A stretch of DNA of 32,065 bases from assembly GCA_028282245.1 (NCBI GenBank), contig JANQIL010000082.1:1-32065 (forward strand), written 5' to 3'. Position numbers and translations under genes: made by a program. Positions 7,333 to 16,477 of this stretch are shown here, in pieces (the stretch's first letter is position 1; every line of letters starts with the position of its first letter). The notes under the pieces are model-generated. The model did no database searches. It had not been told where the DNA came from and worked only from the letters and a program-made list of their open reading frames with translations. This DNA comes from Magnetospira sp. GTDB taxonomy: Bacteria > Pseudomonadota > Alphaproteobacteria > Rhodospirillales > Magnetospiraceae.

Positions 7333-10314
7333 TCACGATGTTTCCGGCAGATCCGCCGCCGGCGTCTCGATCACCTCGACGAAATGACGGTGCGCAACGG
7401 CCGCCACCGCGCGGATCCGCGGCTCCAGGAGATCGAACCGCGTCACCCCGCAAGCCTTGGCCAGGGTCGATTCCACGCCGAGCCGCCGGGCGTCGGGATG
7501 GAACGGTCCCGAGACGGCGATCCGGAGCACCCCCTGCAAGGCCTGCCAGAGGTCGGCCGCGGCGATCAGATCGTCGGCCGTGGCGGCGGCCAGGACGCCG
7601 GCGTCGCGCAGCCGGGTCAGGGCATCGCGGGTGTTCTGGGACAGCACGGAGGGATGGTCCGCCGCGTGGCGCAACTGAAGATACTGAACAAGGAACTCCA
7701 CATCCACCAGACCGCCCCGGAAATGCTTGATCTCCCAAGGCGAATCGGTGCCGTGCTCGGCCGCCACGCGGCGCCGCATGGAGGCCACCTCGCGCAGCAG
7801 GGCGTCGGGATCGCGCGGTCGGGCGAGGGTCCGGCGGATCACCCGGCAGACCTTCTCCGAAAGATCGAGCGGGCCGCTGATCGGGCGCGCCCGGGTCAGC
7901 GCCATGTGCTCCCAGGTCCAGGCGGAGTCCGACTGGTAGCGGTCGAAGGCCTCCAGCGACGAGGCGATCGGTCCGGCGTTGCCGGACGGCCTCAGGCGCA
8001 TGTCCACGTCGTAAAGCGTGCCCTCGCCGGTCTGCACGGTGAAGGCATTGATCAGCCGCTGGCTGAGTCGCGCGTAATACTGGCTGACCACGAGGGGCCG
8101 GGCGCCGTTCGACCGCGCCTCCAGGTCGGGCGTGTCGTAAACGAAGATCAGGTCGAGGTCGGAGGTCGGAGTCATCTCCCGGCCGCCCATCTTGCCCATG
8201 CCGAGGATGATCATGCCGGCGCCCGGAATGTAACCGTGGCGGAGCCGGAATTCCTCCTCGACCCGGGGCCCCAGGCGGCGCAGCGCGGTCTCCGCCACGT
8301 CGGTCAGGGCGACGGCGGCGCGGGCCGGGGTCACCAGACTGTTCAGCACCTGAATGCCGGCCTGGAAGCGGCGGTCGGCGGCCCACCGCCGGGTGGCGTC
8401 GAGCCGCCCCTCGTAATGCGCCACGTCGGCCAGCAGGCGATCCAGTTCCACGTCCAGGTCGGCCCCGCCCGGCGGTTGGTCGAGGAATCCCGGGGTCAGC
8501 ACGTTGTCGAGCAGGGTCGGATTGCGGCTTAGGTGCTCGGCCAGTCGCGGCGCGGTGCCGAGGATGCGGGCCAGCAGGTCGAGCAGTTTCGGGTTGGCCT
8601 GGAACATCGAGAACAACTGCACCCCGGACGGCAGCCGCGACAGGAACGCGTCGAGCCGCGCGAAGGCATCGTCGGGATCCGGGGTCTGGGCCATGGCGCG
8701 CAGCAGGGCCGGCATCAATTGGGTCAGCAACTGGCGGCCGCGCGTCGAGCGGGTGCTTCGGTAGTGTCCGTGGTGCCACTTGCGAACCATTGCCGACAGC
8801 CTTTTCGGATATTTGAATCCCAGATCCGAAAGGGTCTCCAGGGTGTCCGGATCGTCCTCGGCGCCGGTGAACACGAGGTTTCCGCCGGCGTCGTCGCCCG
8901 GCGGTCCGTCCACGTCCTCGAACAGGGCGGCATAGCGGCGCTCGACGCAGCGCAGACGGGCGAGCAGCGCGGCGGCGAATTCGCCGCGTCCGCCAAAGCC
9001 CAGGAATACCGCGAGGTGATCGAGCTTTCCCGGGTCCTTGGGAAGGCTGTGGGTTTGCCGGTCGTCGATCATTTGCAGGCGGTGCTCGACCCAGCGCAGG
9101 AAGACATAGGCCTCGCGCAGTCCCTCGGCCACCTCCTCGGTCACCTGCGACGCCTCGACCAGGGCGGCCAGTCCCTCCAGGGTGGCGCGCTGGCGCAGCG
9201 ACGGCAGGCGACCGCCCCAGATGAGCTGCTGGGTCTGGACGAAGAACTCGATCTCCCGGATGCCGCCGCGCCCGAGCTTGAGGTTGTGTCCGGCCACCCC
9301 GCTCACCGAGCCGCCGCGCTGCGCGTTGATCTGCCGCTTGATCGCCTGGATGTCCCGGATCGCCGCGAAGTCCAGGTTCTTGCGCCACACGTAGGGTCGC
9401 AGGCCGTGCAGGAAGCGCGCCCCGGCCTCCAGATCGCCGGCCACCGGGCGGGCCTTGATCATCGCCGCCCGCTCCCAGTTCTGGCCCAGGCTTTCGTAAT
9501 ACGTCTCGGCGGCCAGCACCGACATGGCGACCGGGGTCGACGACGGATCGGGGCGCAGCCGGAGGTCGGTCCGGAACACATAGCCGTCGGCCGTTCTCTC
9601 TTCCATCAGGCGCACGAGGCTACGGGTCAAGCGCACGAAATGGCCCTGCACGGCGTCCGGATCGGCGCCGCGCACCCGGTCCGCGTCATAGAGCACGATC
9701 AGGTCGATGTCGCTCGAATAGTTCAGTTCGCGGCCGCCCAGCTTGCCCATGCCGAGGATCACTAGGCCCGATCCGCGCTGCGGATCGGTCGGGTGGGCCA
9801 GTTCGAAGGCCCCGCGCGCCGAGGCGTCGGCCAGCACCCGGGCGGCGCCCAGGCCCAGCGCCGCCTCCGCGAGATCGGTCAGGGCGCCGGTGACCTCGGC
9901 CAGCCGCCAAAGGCCCGCGATGTCGGCCACGGCGATGGCCAGGGCGACCCGCCGCTTGGCGACCCGCAGCCGGGTGGCCAGGCGATCGAGGGTCGGCAGG
10001 TCGTCATGCAGCGCCGCCAGATCGGCCATCGCGCGGTCAACCGTCGCTTGTGGCCCGTGGGTCAGCAGGTCGCGCAGGAACGCGGGGTCGATCACCGCGC
10101 TCTGGGTCAGATAGGGACTGTTGCCGAACACCGCGTCGAGCAGTCGGCGCGCCGGGGGGACGTCGGCCACCGCGTCGGCCCAGGCCTTGAGATCGGGCGA
10201 GCCGTCCACCGCGTCGGCCAGCCGCGACCATCCGAGTTCGGCGTCGCGCGGCGCGATCGGCCGCGGCAGGAACCCGGCCGCGGCCATCAAGGAAGCGTCA
10301 ATCATTTTGCTCAT
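7333..10314 (-). CDS. glnE: Bifunctional glutamine synthetase adenylyltransferase/deadenylylase
   Basis: GlnE attaches AMP to or removes it from a tyrosine of glutamine synthetase, tuning nitrogen assimilation under control of PII proteins. Two nucleotidyltransferase cores are visible, as expected: GMGKLGGRELNYSSDIDLI near residues 187-206 and GMGKMGGREMTPTSDLDLI near 705-723. Each keeps the GG and DxD metal-binding residues. From the ATG at 10314 the protein is 993 residues, in the family range; a GTG at 10332 would add six residues. It is divergent from the AsmA-like gene, with about 30 bp between the start codons. Confidence 0.96.
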   Translation of the reverse strand: MSKMIDASLMAAAGFLPRPIAPRDAELGWSRLADAVDGSPDLKAWADAVADVPPARRLLDAVFGNSPYLTQSAVIDPAFLRDLLTHGPQATVDRAMADLAALHDDLPTLDRLATRLRVAKRRVALAIAVADIAGLWRLAEVTGALTDLAEAALGLGAARVLADASARGAFELAHPTDPQRGSGLVILGMGKLGGRELNYSSDIDLIVLYDADRVRGADPDAVQGHFVRLTRSLVRLMEERTADGYVFRTDLRLRPDPSSTPVAMSVLAAETYYESLGQNWERAAMIKARPVAGDLEAGARFLHGLRPYVWRKNLDFAAIRDIQAIKRQINAQRGGSVSGVAGHNLKLGRGGIREIEFFVQTQQLIWGGRLPSLRQRATLEGLAALVEASQVTEEVAEGLREAYVFLRWVEHRLQMIDDRQTHSLPKDPGKLDHLAVFLGFGGRGEFAAALLARLRCVERRYAALFEDVDGPPGDDAGGNLVFTGAEDDPDTLETLSDLGFKYPKRLSAMVRKWHHGHYRSTRSTRGRQLLTQLMPALLRAMAQTPDPDDAFARLDAFLSRLPSGVQLFSMFQANPKLLDLLARILGTAPRLAEHLSRNPTLLDNVLTPGFLDQPPGGADLDVELDRLLADVAHYEGRLDATRRWAADRRFQAGIQVLNSLVTPARAAVALTDVAETALRRLGPRVEEEFRLRHGYIPGAGMIILGMGKMGGREMTPTSDLDLIFVYDTPDLEARSNGARPLVVSQYYARLSQRLINAFTVQTGEGTLYDVDMRLRPSGNAGPIASSLEAFDRYQSDSAWTWEHMALTRARPISGPLDLSEKVCRVIRRTLARPRDPDALLREVASMRRRVAAEHGTDSPWEIKHFRGGLVDVEFLVQYLQLRHAADHPSVLSQNTRDALTRLRDAGVLAAATADDLIAAADLWQALQGVLRIAVSGPFHPDARRLGVESTLAKACGVTRFDLLEPRIRAVAAVAHRHFVEVIETPAADLPETS

Positions 10315-10345
10315 ACCATGTTTGGCGAACACTGCGGGAACGGAT

Positions 10346-13300
10346 ATGTTCGGTCAACCATGTGATGACGGAACGCCGCGCGTGATCAGGAAAAGCATCA
10401 GGGCCACCGTCCAGGTCGCGGGCGGCTTGACGGCCGGGCTGGCGATCCTGCTGGTGTTCCTGGCCTGGCGCCTGAGTACCGGTCCCATCCAGCTCGACTT
10501 TCTCAATCCCTATCTCGAGGATGCCCTGAACCCGACCGGACGTCAGGTCACGTTGCGCCTTGGCGGTACCGTGCTGACCTGGGCCGGCTGGCGGCGCACC
10601 CTGGATATCCGGGTGCTCGACGCCCGCCTCGTCGACCGCGAGGGCACGACCATCGCGACGGTGCCCGAGCTGGCCCTGTCGCTGAGCGGCCAGGCCCTGG
10701 CCCATGGCGTGGTGGCGCCGCGCAGGATCGAGGTGTTCGGACCACGCCTGCGCGCCGCGCGGCGCTCGGACGGCACCTGGTCGCTGGCCCCGGACGCCGA
10801 GGACGAACGGGTCCGAGAGGCCTCCATCGACCGACTGCTGCGCGGCCTCCGGGGAATCCCGGATCCGGACCGGCCGCTCAGCTACCTGACCCACGTGGAC
10901 ATTCACGACGCCGATCTGCGGGTGATCGATCCGCGCGACGGCACGCCGTGGCACGCGCCGCGCCTCGAGGCCTCGGTGCGGCGCAGCGGCGATACCATCG
11001 ACGGGCTGCTGAGCGCCGATCTGGCGCTCGGCGACATGATGGCCCGGATCGAGGTGTCCGGGTCGGCGGCGGTGGACGACGGCGGACTGTCGGCCGATAT
11101 CATGTTCCACGACCTGCCGGCCGGCGCCGTCGCCCGCCTTCACCCTCGGGCGCGGGGGTTGGCCGCCCTGGCCCTGCCGCTCGACGGCACGGTGACGGCG
11201 GTCGGCCACCTGGACGGTGGCCTGGAGGCGATCGAATTCGAGGTGCGGGGTGGCGACGGAATCATCGAACTGCCGGATCCGGTGGCGCAGCGGCTGCCGG
11301 TGACGGCGGCGGCGTTGCGTGGCGGCTACCTGGTGTCCGAGCGTCGCCTGACCCTGGCCGAGGCGGTGCTCGAACTGTCTCCCGGAAGCCATCTCCGAAT
11401 CCCGCCGGCCGCGCATCCGCTGCCGGTCAGGCGGCTCGATCTGGCCGGCCGCTTCTGGCCGGCCGACGGGCGGGCGGTGATCGCCCGTCTGGGGCTCGAC
11501 CTGGACGGCCCGACCGCCGTGCTACAGGGACAGGCCAACGGACTGGGCGGCGCCGCGACCATCGAGGCCGACCTGGACCTGCGCGACGTTCCGTTCGACC
11601 GCCTGGCCGAGATATGGCCGCAAGGGCTGGCCGAGGGAGCGCGGATCTGGTGCGTCGAGCACCTGTCCCGGGGCATGATCACCGAGGGCCGCATGCGGGT
11701 GATCCTCGATGCGCGCCCGGATGGCGCGGTGTCGGTGGACCGCCTGAGCGGCGCGTTGGAGGGTCGCGACATCACCGTCGATTATCTGCCGCCGATGCCC
11801 GAGGTGGTCGGGGTTTCGGCGCGGGCGAGGTTCGATACCCGGCGCGTCGACATCGACCTCGAACCGGTCGCCCAGGGCGACCTCACGCTGCGCGGGGGGC
11901 GGGTCAGCCTGCTCGATCTGCACACCGATCAGGAGCGGGCCGACATCACGCTCGATATCGAGGGCGATCTGGCCGCCGCGCTGGACCTGATCGATCACGA
12001 GCCGTTCGGCTTCGCGTCGTCGGTCGGCCTCGATTCGAGGCGCGTTTCCGGAACCGGCCGCTCCAGGATCGATCTCGCCTTCGCGCTTCTCAAGAGCCTG
12101 CGTACCGAGGACATCGAGGTGGCCGCCGAGGCCGAGCTGTTCGACGTGCGGATGCGCGACATCGTGCGCGACCTTGATCTGACCGGCGGCACCCTGAGCC
12201 TGAAGGCCGGGAACCGGGACATGGAAATCCGGGGGGAGGCCGAGATCGGGTCGATCCGCGCCGTTCTCGCCTGGCAGGAGTTCTTCGCCGATCCCCGGCC
12301 GTTCGTGCGTCGCTATCATGTTCAGGGCGAGGTCGACGACATCCAGCGCGGAACCGAGCTCGGGCTCGATTTCGCGCCGTTTTCCGGGGATTTCATGCGC
12401 GGCCCGGCCGATGCCGAGCTGCGCTACACCATCGAGAACGAGCGCGACAGCCTGTTGCAGACGCGGCTCGACCTCAGGCGCATGGACCTCACCCTGTCCG
12501 GACTCGGCTGGCACAAGGCCTCGGGGCGCGACGGAAGCGCCGAGGCGGACCTGCGGATACGGGACGGCAACCTGGTCTCGGTGCCGAGGTTCCACGTACG
12601 GGCCGGCGATCTGCTGATCGAGGGCGCGGCCGATTTCTCCGATCCCGAGGTCCGCCTGGGCCGCGTCCAGTTCGACCGGCTGGTCTACGACCATACCGAC
12701 CTGTCGGGCATCGTGGTGCCGCGCCGGGGCGGCGGCTGGGACGCCAATTTCGAGGGCGAAAGCTTCAACATGGCCGGGGTGCTGGACAACCTGTCGCGCG
12801 CCGAGCCGAACGGCGGCGGCGCCACGCCGTTCGACGTCCTGCCCCCCATCACCCTGTCGACCAACGTCCGCCGGCTGTGGCTCGGCGCGGACAAGGAACT
12901 GTCGCGGGTCGCCGGGGCGATGGATTACGACGGCACCAAGTGGCGCAGCATTCGGATGCAGGGCAAGGTCGACGGCGACCACGACATCCGGCTCGCGATC
13001 CGGCCCGACGGCGACCGGCGTCGCCTGGAAGTCGTTTCCGACGACGCCGGGGCGACCCTCAAGCTGTTCCGCCTCTACGATCGGATGGAGGGCGGCCTGC
13101 TGACCCTGGATGGCCGGTTCCACGATAACCGGCCCCATTCGCCACTCGAAGGCGAGTTGATGATCAAGGACTTCCGCCTGCGCAAGGCACCGACCATCGC
13201 CCGCATCGTCAGTTATCTGTCGGTGACCGGAATCCTGGAGGCCCTGGAGGCCGGCGAGGGACTGCGGTTCTCCAGCCTGGAGGCGCCGTTCCTGTACCGG

Positions 13301-13681
13301 GACGGGGTATTGGAGGTGAGGAAGGCCAAGGCGACCGGTCTGAGCCTCGGCGGCACGCTGTCCGGCAACTACTACGTCCACGCCGACAGCATCGACCTGG
13401 AGGGGACGGTGGTGCCGGCCTATGTGATCAATTCGGTGTTCGGCAAGATTCCGTTGCTGGGCGATATCCTGACCGGCGGCGAGGAGGGCGGCGGGGTGTT
13501 CGCCGCCACCTACCGGGTGACCGGCCCCATCGAATCGCCGCAAGTGAACGTCAATGCCCTGTCCGCGCTGGCGCCGGGCATTCTGCGCGAGATCTTCGGG
13601 GTCCTCGAATCGGACACGGCGGGCGGCGGCGCGTCTTCGGACGTCGATTCGCTTCCGTTCACACGAAACCCGGATAACTGA
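10346..13681 (+). CDS. AsmA/YhdP-like envelope protein (DUF3971 / AsmA-like C-terminal)
   Basis: This large protein (about 1111 residues) has one N-terminal transmembrane segment (GGLTAGLAILLVFLAWRL) followed by a long, repetitive beta-rich periplasmic region. It resembles the YhdP/AsmA-like family of bridge proteins, thought to carry phospholipids between the inner and outer membranes. The conserved end region is recognisable (FSSLEAPFLYRDGVLEV, then VPAYVINSVFGKIPLLGDIL, then GGVFAATYRVTGPIESP). Start choice is uncertain: ATG 10346 has a GGGAACGG site upstream, while GTG 10382 would place the membrane segment closer to the N-terminus. The assignment comes from family resemblance; the transport role is known for relatives only. 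Confidence 0.85.
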   Translation: MFGQPCDDGTPRVIRKSIRATVQVAGGLTAGLAILLVFLAWRLSTGPIQLDFLNPYLEDALNPTGRQVTLRLGGTVLTWAGWRRTLDIRVLDARLVDREGTTIATVPELALSLSGQALAHGVVAPRRIEVFGPRLRAARRSDGTWSLAPDAEDERVREASIDRLLRGLRGIPDPDRPLSYLTHVDIHDADLRVIDPRDGTPWHAPRLEASVRRSGDTIDGLLSADLALGDMMARIEVSGSAAVDDGGLSADIMFHDLPAGAVARLHPRARGLAALALPLDGTVTAVGHLDGGLEAIEFEVRGGDGIIELPDPVAQRLPVTAAALRGGYLVSERRLTLAEAVLELSPGSHLRIPPAAHPLPVRRLDLAGRFWPADGRAVIARLGLDLDGPTAVLQGQANGLGGAATIEADLDLRDVPFDRLAEIWPQGLAEGARIWCVEHLSRGMITEGRMRVILDARPDGAVSVDRLSGALEGRDITVDYLPPMPEVVGVSARARFDTRRVDIDLEPVAQGDLTLRGGRVSLLDLHTDQERADITLDIEGDLAAALDLIDHEPFGFASSVGLDSRRVSGTGRSRIDLAFALLKSLRTEDIEVAAEAELFDVRMRDIVRDLDLTGGTLSLKAGNRDMEIRGEAEIGSIRAVLAWQEFFADPRPFVRRYHVQGEVDDIQRGTELGLDFAPFSGDFMRGPADAELRYTIENERDSLLQTRLDLRRMDLTLSGLGWHKASGRDGSAEADLRIRDGNLVSVPRFHVRAGDLLIEGAADFSDPEVRLGRVQFDRLVYDHTDLSGIVVPRRGGGWDANFEGESFNMAGVLDNLSRAEPNGGGATPFDVLPPITLSTNVRRLWLGADKELSRVAGAMDYDGTKWRSIRMQGKVDGDHDIRLAIRPDGDRRRLEVVSDDAGATLKLFRLYDRMEGGLLTLDGRFHDNRPHSPLEGELMIKDFRLRKAPTIARIVSYLSVTGILEALEAGEGLRFSSLEAPFLYRDGVLEVRKAKATGLSLGGTLSGNYYVHADSIDLEGTVVPAYVINSVFGKIPLLGDILTGGEEGGGVFAATYRVTGPIESPQVNVNALSALAPGILREIFGVLESDTAGGGASSDVDSLPFTRNPDN

Positions 13682-13693
13682 TTCGGGTTTCGT
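13663..13693. terminator. Inverted repeat between convergent genes (possible bidirectional terminator)
   Basis: A perfect 10-bp inverted repeat ACGAAACCCG / CGGGTTTCGT with an 11-base spacer spans the AsmA-like stop codon and ends one base before the paaK stop. A second, competing stem (ACTGAT / ATCAGT, 13678-13683 and 13694-13699) overlaps it. Neither side has a run of T, so a classical terminator is not proven. Confidence 0.4.
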
Positions 13694-13694
13694 A

Positions 13695-15008
13695 TCAGTC
13701 CGTGGGCCGCAGATCGATGACCCGCTTGGCCTTGCCGAGCGAGCGCTCGACCTTGCCGGGACTCCCGATGCGCACCTTGGTCGTGATGCCGATGTAGGAC
13801 TTGATGTGGTGCTCCAGGTCGCGCGCGATCGCCACCTTGCGGTCCTCCTCGTCCGGCCCCTCGCGCAGTTCGCCGAGCACCGTCAGATGATCGAGGCGGC
13901 CTTCGCGGCGCAGTTCGAGCTGGTAGTGCGGGCTCAATCTACCGTCGCGCAGCAGGAGTTCCTCGATTTGGCTCGGGAAGACGTTCACCCCGCGAATGAT
14001 CAGCATGTCGTCGGATCGGCCGGTGATCTTGGCGATGCGGCGCATGGACCGGGCGGTGCCCGGCATCAGGCGGGTGAGATCGCGGGTCCGGTAACGGATG
14101 ATGGGCATGGCCTCCTTGGTCAGCGAGGTGAGCACCAGCTCGCCGATCTGGCCTTCCGGCAGCACCTCGTTGGTCACCGGATCGATGATCTCCGGATAGA
14201 AATGGTCCTCCCATAGATGCGGGCCGTCCTTGGTCTCGATGCACTCGTTGGCCACCCCGGGGCCGATGACCTCGGACAGTCCGTAGATATCGACGGCATC
14301 GATCCCGGTGCGGGTCTCCAGTTCCTCGCGCATGTTCTGTGTCCATGGCTCGGCCCCGAAAATGCCGACCCGAAGCGAGGTGTCGCGGGGGGCGATTCCC
14401 TGGCGTTCCATCTCGTCCAGGATGGCCAGCATGTAGGACGGGGTGACCATGATGATGTCGGGCTTGAAGTCCTGGATGATCTGCACCTGCTTCTGGGTCT
14501 GGCCGCCGGACATGGGGATCACCGTGCATCCCAGGCGCTCCGCCCCGTAGTGGGCGCCCAGGCCGCCGGTGAACAGGCCATAGCCGTAGACCACCTGCAC
14601 CTTGTCGTGGCGCCGCCCGCCGGAGGCGCGGATCGAGCGCGCCATCAGATCGGCCCAGGTATCGATGTCGCGTTGCGTGTAGCCGACCACGGTCGGCTTT
14701 CCGGTGGTGCCGGAAGAGGCATGCACCCGCACCACCTGTTCCATCGGCACCGCGAACCAATCGAAGGGATAATTCTTCCGCAGGTCGTCCTTGAAGGTGA
14801 ACGGAAACTTGGTCAGGTCGTCGAGGCTCGCCAGATCGTCCGGGGTCACGCCCTTGTCGTCGCACAGGGCGCGGTAGTGGGCAACGTTGTCATAGGCGTG
14901 GCGAAGGCTCCATGTTAGGCGTTGGAACTGTAGCGCGGCGATCTCGTCGCGGCTGGCGATCTCGATCGGGTCCAGGTCGTCGCGGTTCGGCGGCTGGGTC
15001 TGTGTCAT
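13695..15008 (-). CDS. Phenylacetate-CoA ligase family AMP-forming ligase (PaaK-like)
   Basis: This adenylate-forming enzyme activates an aromatic acid to its CoA thioester. The 437-residue length fits PaaK. The AMP-binding P-loop HASSGTTGKPTVVGY is at residues 96-110, followed by DIYGLSEVIGPGVA (acceptor-binding region), the Asp-containing YRTRDL motif, and the C-terminal lid SDDMLIIRGVNVFPSQIE. I chose the ATG at 15008, where the PaaK N-terminus begins; the frame is open further upstream without conserved sequence. No paaA-E or phenylacetate ring-opening genes are seen here. The substrate could be phenylacetate or another aryl acid, so I leave the symbol blank. Confidence 0.88.
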   Translation of the reverse strand: MTQTQPPNRDDLDPIEIASRDEIAALQFQRLTWSLRHAYDNVAHYRALCDDKGVTPDDLASLDDLTKFPFTFKDDLRKNYPFDWFAVPMEQVVRVHASSGTTGKPTVVGYTQRDIDTWADLMARSIRASGGRRHDKVQVVYGYGLFTGGLGAHYGAERLGCTVIPMSGGQTQKQVQIIQDFKPDIIMVTPSYMLAILDEMERQGIAPRDTSLRVGIFGAEPWTQNMREELETRTGIDAVDIYGLSEVIGPGVANECIETKDGPHLWEDHFYPEIIDPVTNEVLPEGQIGELVLTSLTKEAMPIIRYRTRDLTRLMPGTARSMRRIAKITGRSDDMLIIRGVNVFPSQIEELLLRDGRLSPHYQLELRREGRLDHLTVLGELREGPDEEDRKVAIARDLEHHIKSYIGITTKVRIGSPGKVERSLGKAKRVIDLRPTD

Positions 15009-15165
15009 GGCGAGGAGTCCCCTGCTTGATCCCCGGTGCGTGGCGAACGGCATACCTAGCGCAATCGCGGGTCGGCGACAACCGGCGGCGCGGCGCGCCG
15101 CTTGAAACACGGCGGTCGGGGATCAAGCTATTGGAAGGTGTCTGTTGAAGCCAAGAGGCAGTGAG

Positions 15166-15366
15166 ATGTCGAATATTTATCGGGTCGGTGGAATGACCTG
15201 CGGCGGCTGCGCCGCGTCGGTCGAACGGGCGATTCACGAGGCGGCGCCGGGCGCCACGGCGCGGGTCGATCTCGGAACGGCGACGGTGGCCGTGTCCGGC
15301 GCCGACGCGGCGGTGGTCCGCTCGGCGATCGAGACCGCCGGGTTCGAGTTCGCGGGCGCCGCCTGA
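15166..15366 (+). CDS. Small heavy-metal-associated (HMA) domain protein, CopZ-like
   Basis: This 66-residue protein is a single HMA domain. It has the metal-binding loop GGMTCGGCAASVE (CxxC) after the first beta strand and ends with the ETAGFEF strand typical of copper chaperones and P-type ATPase N-domains. Such proteins bind Cu(I) in the cytoplasm and pass it to an exporter. The ATG at 15166 has an AGAGG site eight bases upstream, preferred over a TTG at 15145. No copper ATPase is adjacent. It is divergent from paaK and converges on the TRAP gene, with 10 bp between stop codons. Confidence 0.87.
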   Translation: MSNIYRVGGMTCGGCAASVERAIHEAAPGATARVDLGTATVAVSGADAAVVRSAIETAGFEFAGAA

Positions 15367-15376
15367 CCGCTCCCGC

Positions 15377-16399
15377 CTACCGGCAGGAGGCCGCCAACTC
15401 GGTGGCGCGCGCGAACACCCGGCGGGCCGGCAGCCCCCGACCCTCCAGGTCCGACAGATAGTCCTCGACCGCGCCTTCGAGCACCGGCCTCCAGGCCGGG
15501 TTGTCGATGCCGCCCTCGATGGTGACGATCGCGTGGCCGGCCGCCACCGCCGCCGCGCGGCCCTTGACGTCGAGTCCGTCGAACACCGCCGCCGCCCTGG
15601 CCGACCAGGCGTGGCCAGAGGCATCGTCGATGACTTTTCGGAGATCCCCGGGCAGGGAATCGTAGACATCCTTGTTCATGGTCACCACGAAGGCCAGCGT
15701 GTAGAGACCGCCCACCTCGATATGCGTGTCGACCAGTTCGTTGAGGCGGAACACCAGGGCGCCCTCCCAGGGCAGGGCCACGCCATCGATCACCCCGCGC
15801 TGCATCGACTGATAGGAGTCCGGAGCCGGCATGCCGACCGGCTGCGCGCCCAGCTTTTCGAGCAGGTTGCCGACCAGGGTGGTCGGGCGGCGGATGCGCA
15901 GGCCCCGGAAGTCGGCCGGCGTTTCGATCCGCCTGCCGTCGGTGTGTATAAGGCCGGGACCGTGGGTGAACAGGAACAGCGGGTGGGTGTCCCGGAACTC
16001 ATCGGATACCAGTCCCTCGTCATACAGAGACTGGATGATGCAGGAGCCATGGGCGGCGTCGCGCACCAGCCCCGGCACCTCGACCACCTGGGTCAGGGGG
16101 AACCGGTTGGCGGTATAGCCGAGCACGGTGGCGGTGACGTCGGCGATCCGGCTCTTGACCGCGTCGTACTGGGCCGGGGCCTTGGCCAGGGTCGCCGCCG
16201 GATAGACCTCGACCGAGATGCGGCCGCCGGACTCCCGCTCAACCGTCTCCGCCCAGACCTGAAACAACTGCCTGTGGGTTCCGGCGACGGCCGGCCAGAA
16301 GTGGGCGAATCGAAGGGTTGTTTCGGTGGCCGACGCCGGCGGCGCGGCGACGCAGATTACAAGACCGGCCAACATGGCACGAACAACGGTTTTCAGCAT
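15377..16399 (-). CDS. TRAP transporter substrate-binding protein (DctP family)
   Basis: This is a periplasmic solute-binding protein of 340 residues with a signal peptide (MLKTVVRAMLAGL...PPASA). It shows the DctP-family features: an early RFAHFWP strand, ESGGRISVEVYP, a central GLRIRRPTT segment with the conserved Arg that binds a carboxylate, and the ALPWEGALVF region. The ATG at 16399 is preceded by GGAGGG. It is the last gene of the minus-strand arm of the protocatechuate cluster, 78 bp after ligC. The ligand is therefore plausibly an aromatic or pathway carboxylate, which is inference. The DctQ/DctM membrane subunits are not in the window. Confidence 0.85.
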   Translation of the reverse strand: MLKTVVRAMLAGLVICVAAPPASATETTLRFAHFWPAVAGTHRQLFQVWAETVERESGGRISVEVYPAATLAKAPAQYDAVKSRIADVTATVLGYTANRFPLTQVVEVPGLVRDAAHGSCIIQSLYDEGLVSDEFRDTHPLFLFTHGPGLIHTDGRRIETPADFRGLRIRRPTTLVGNLLEKLGAQPVGMPAPDSYQSMQRGVIDGVALPWEGALVFRLNELVDTHIEVGGLYTLAFVVTMNKDVYDSLPGDLRKVIDDASGHAWSARAAAVFDGLDVKGRAAAVAAGHAIVTIEGGIDNPAWRPVLEGAVEDYLSDLEGRGLPARRVFARATELAASCR

Positions 16400-16477
16400 G
16401 GCATCCCTCCCCAAATGGCGTCGGTTCGTCGGCGGGACGTCCGGACGGGCATCGCCCGGATTCGTCACCCTGTTATT

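Noticed and set aside
6146-9388. A 1080-residue open frame on the minus strand across lepA and glnE
   Set aside because: It overlaps lepA and glnE in another frame of the same strand, and its low-complexity Arg/Gly/Pro-rich sequence has no domain.
11522-13543. Long antisense frame opposite the AsmA-like gene
   Set aside because: Shadow of the AsmA-like coding sequence; no ribosome-binding site or domain.
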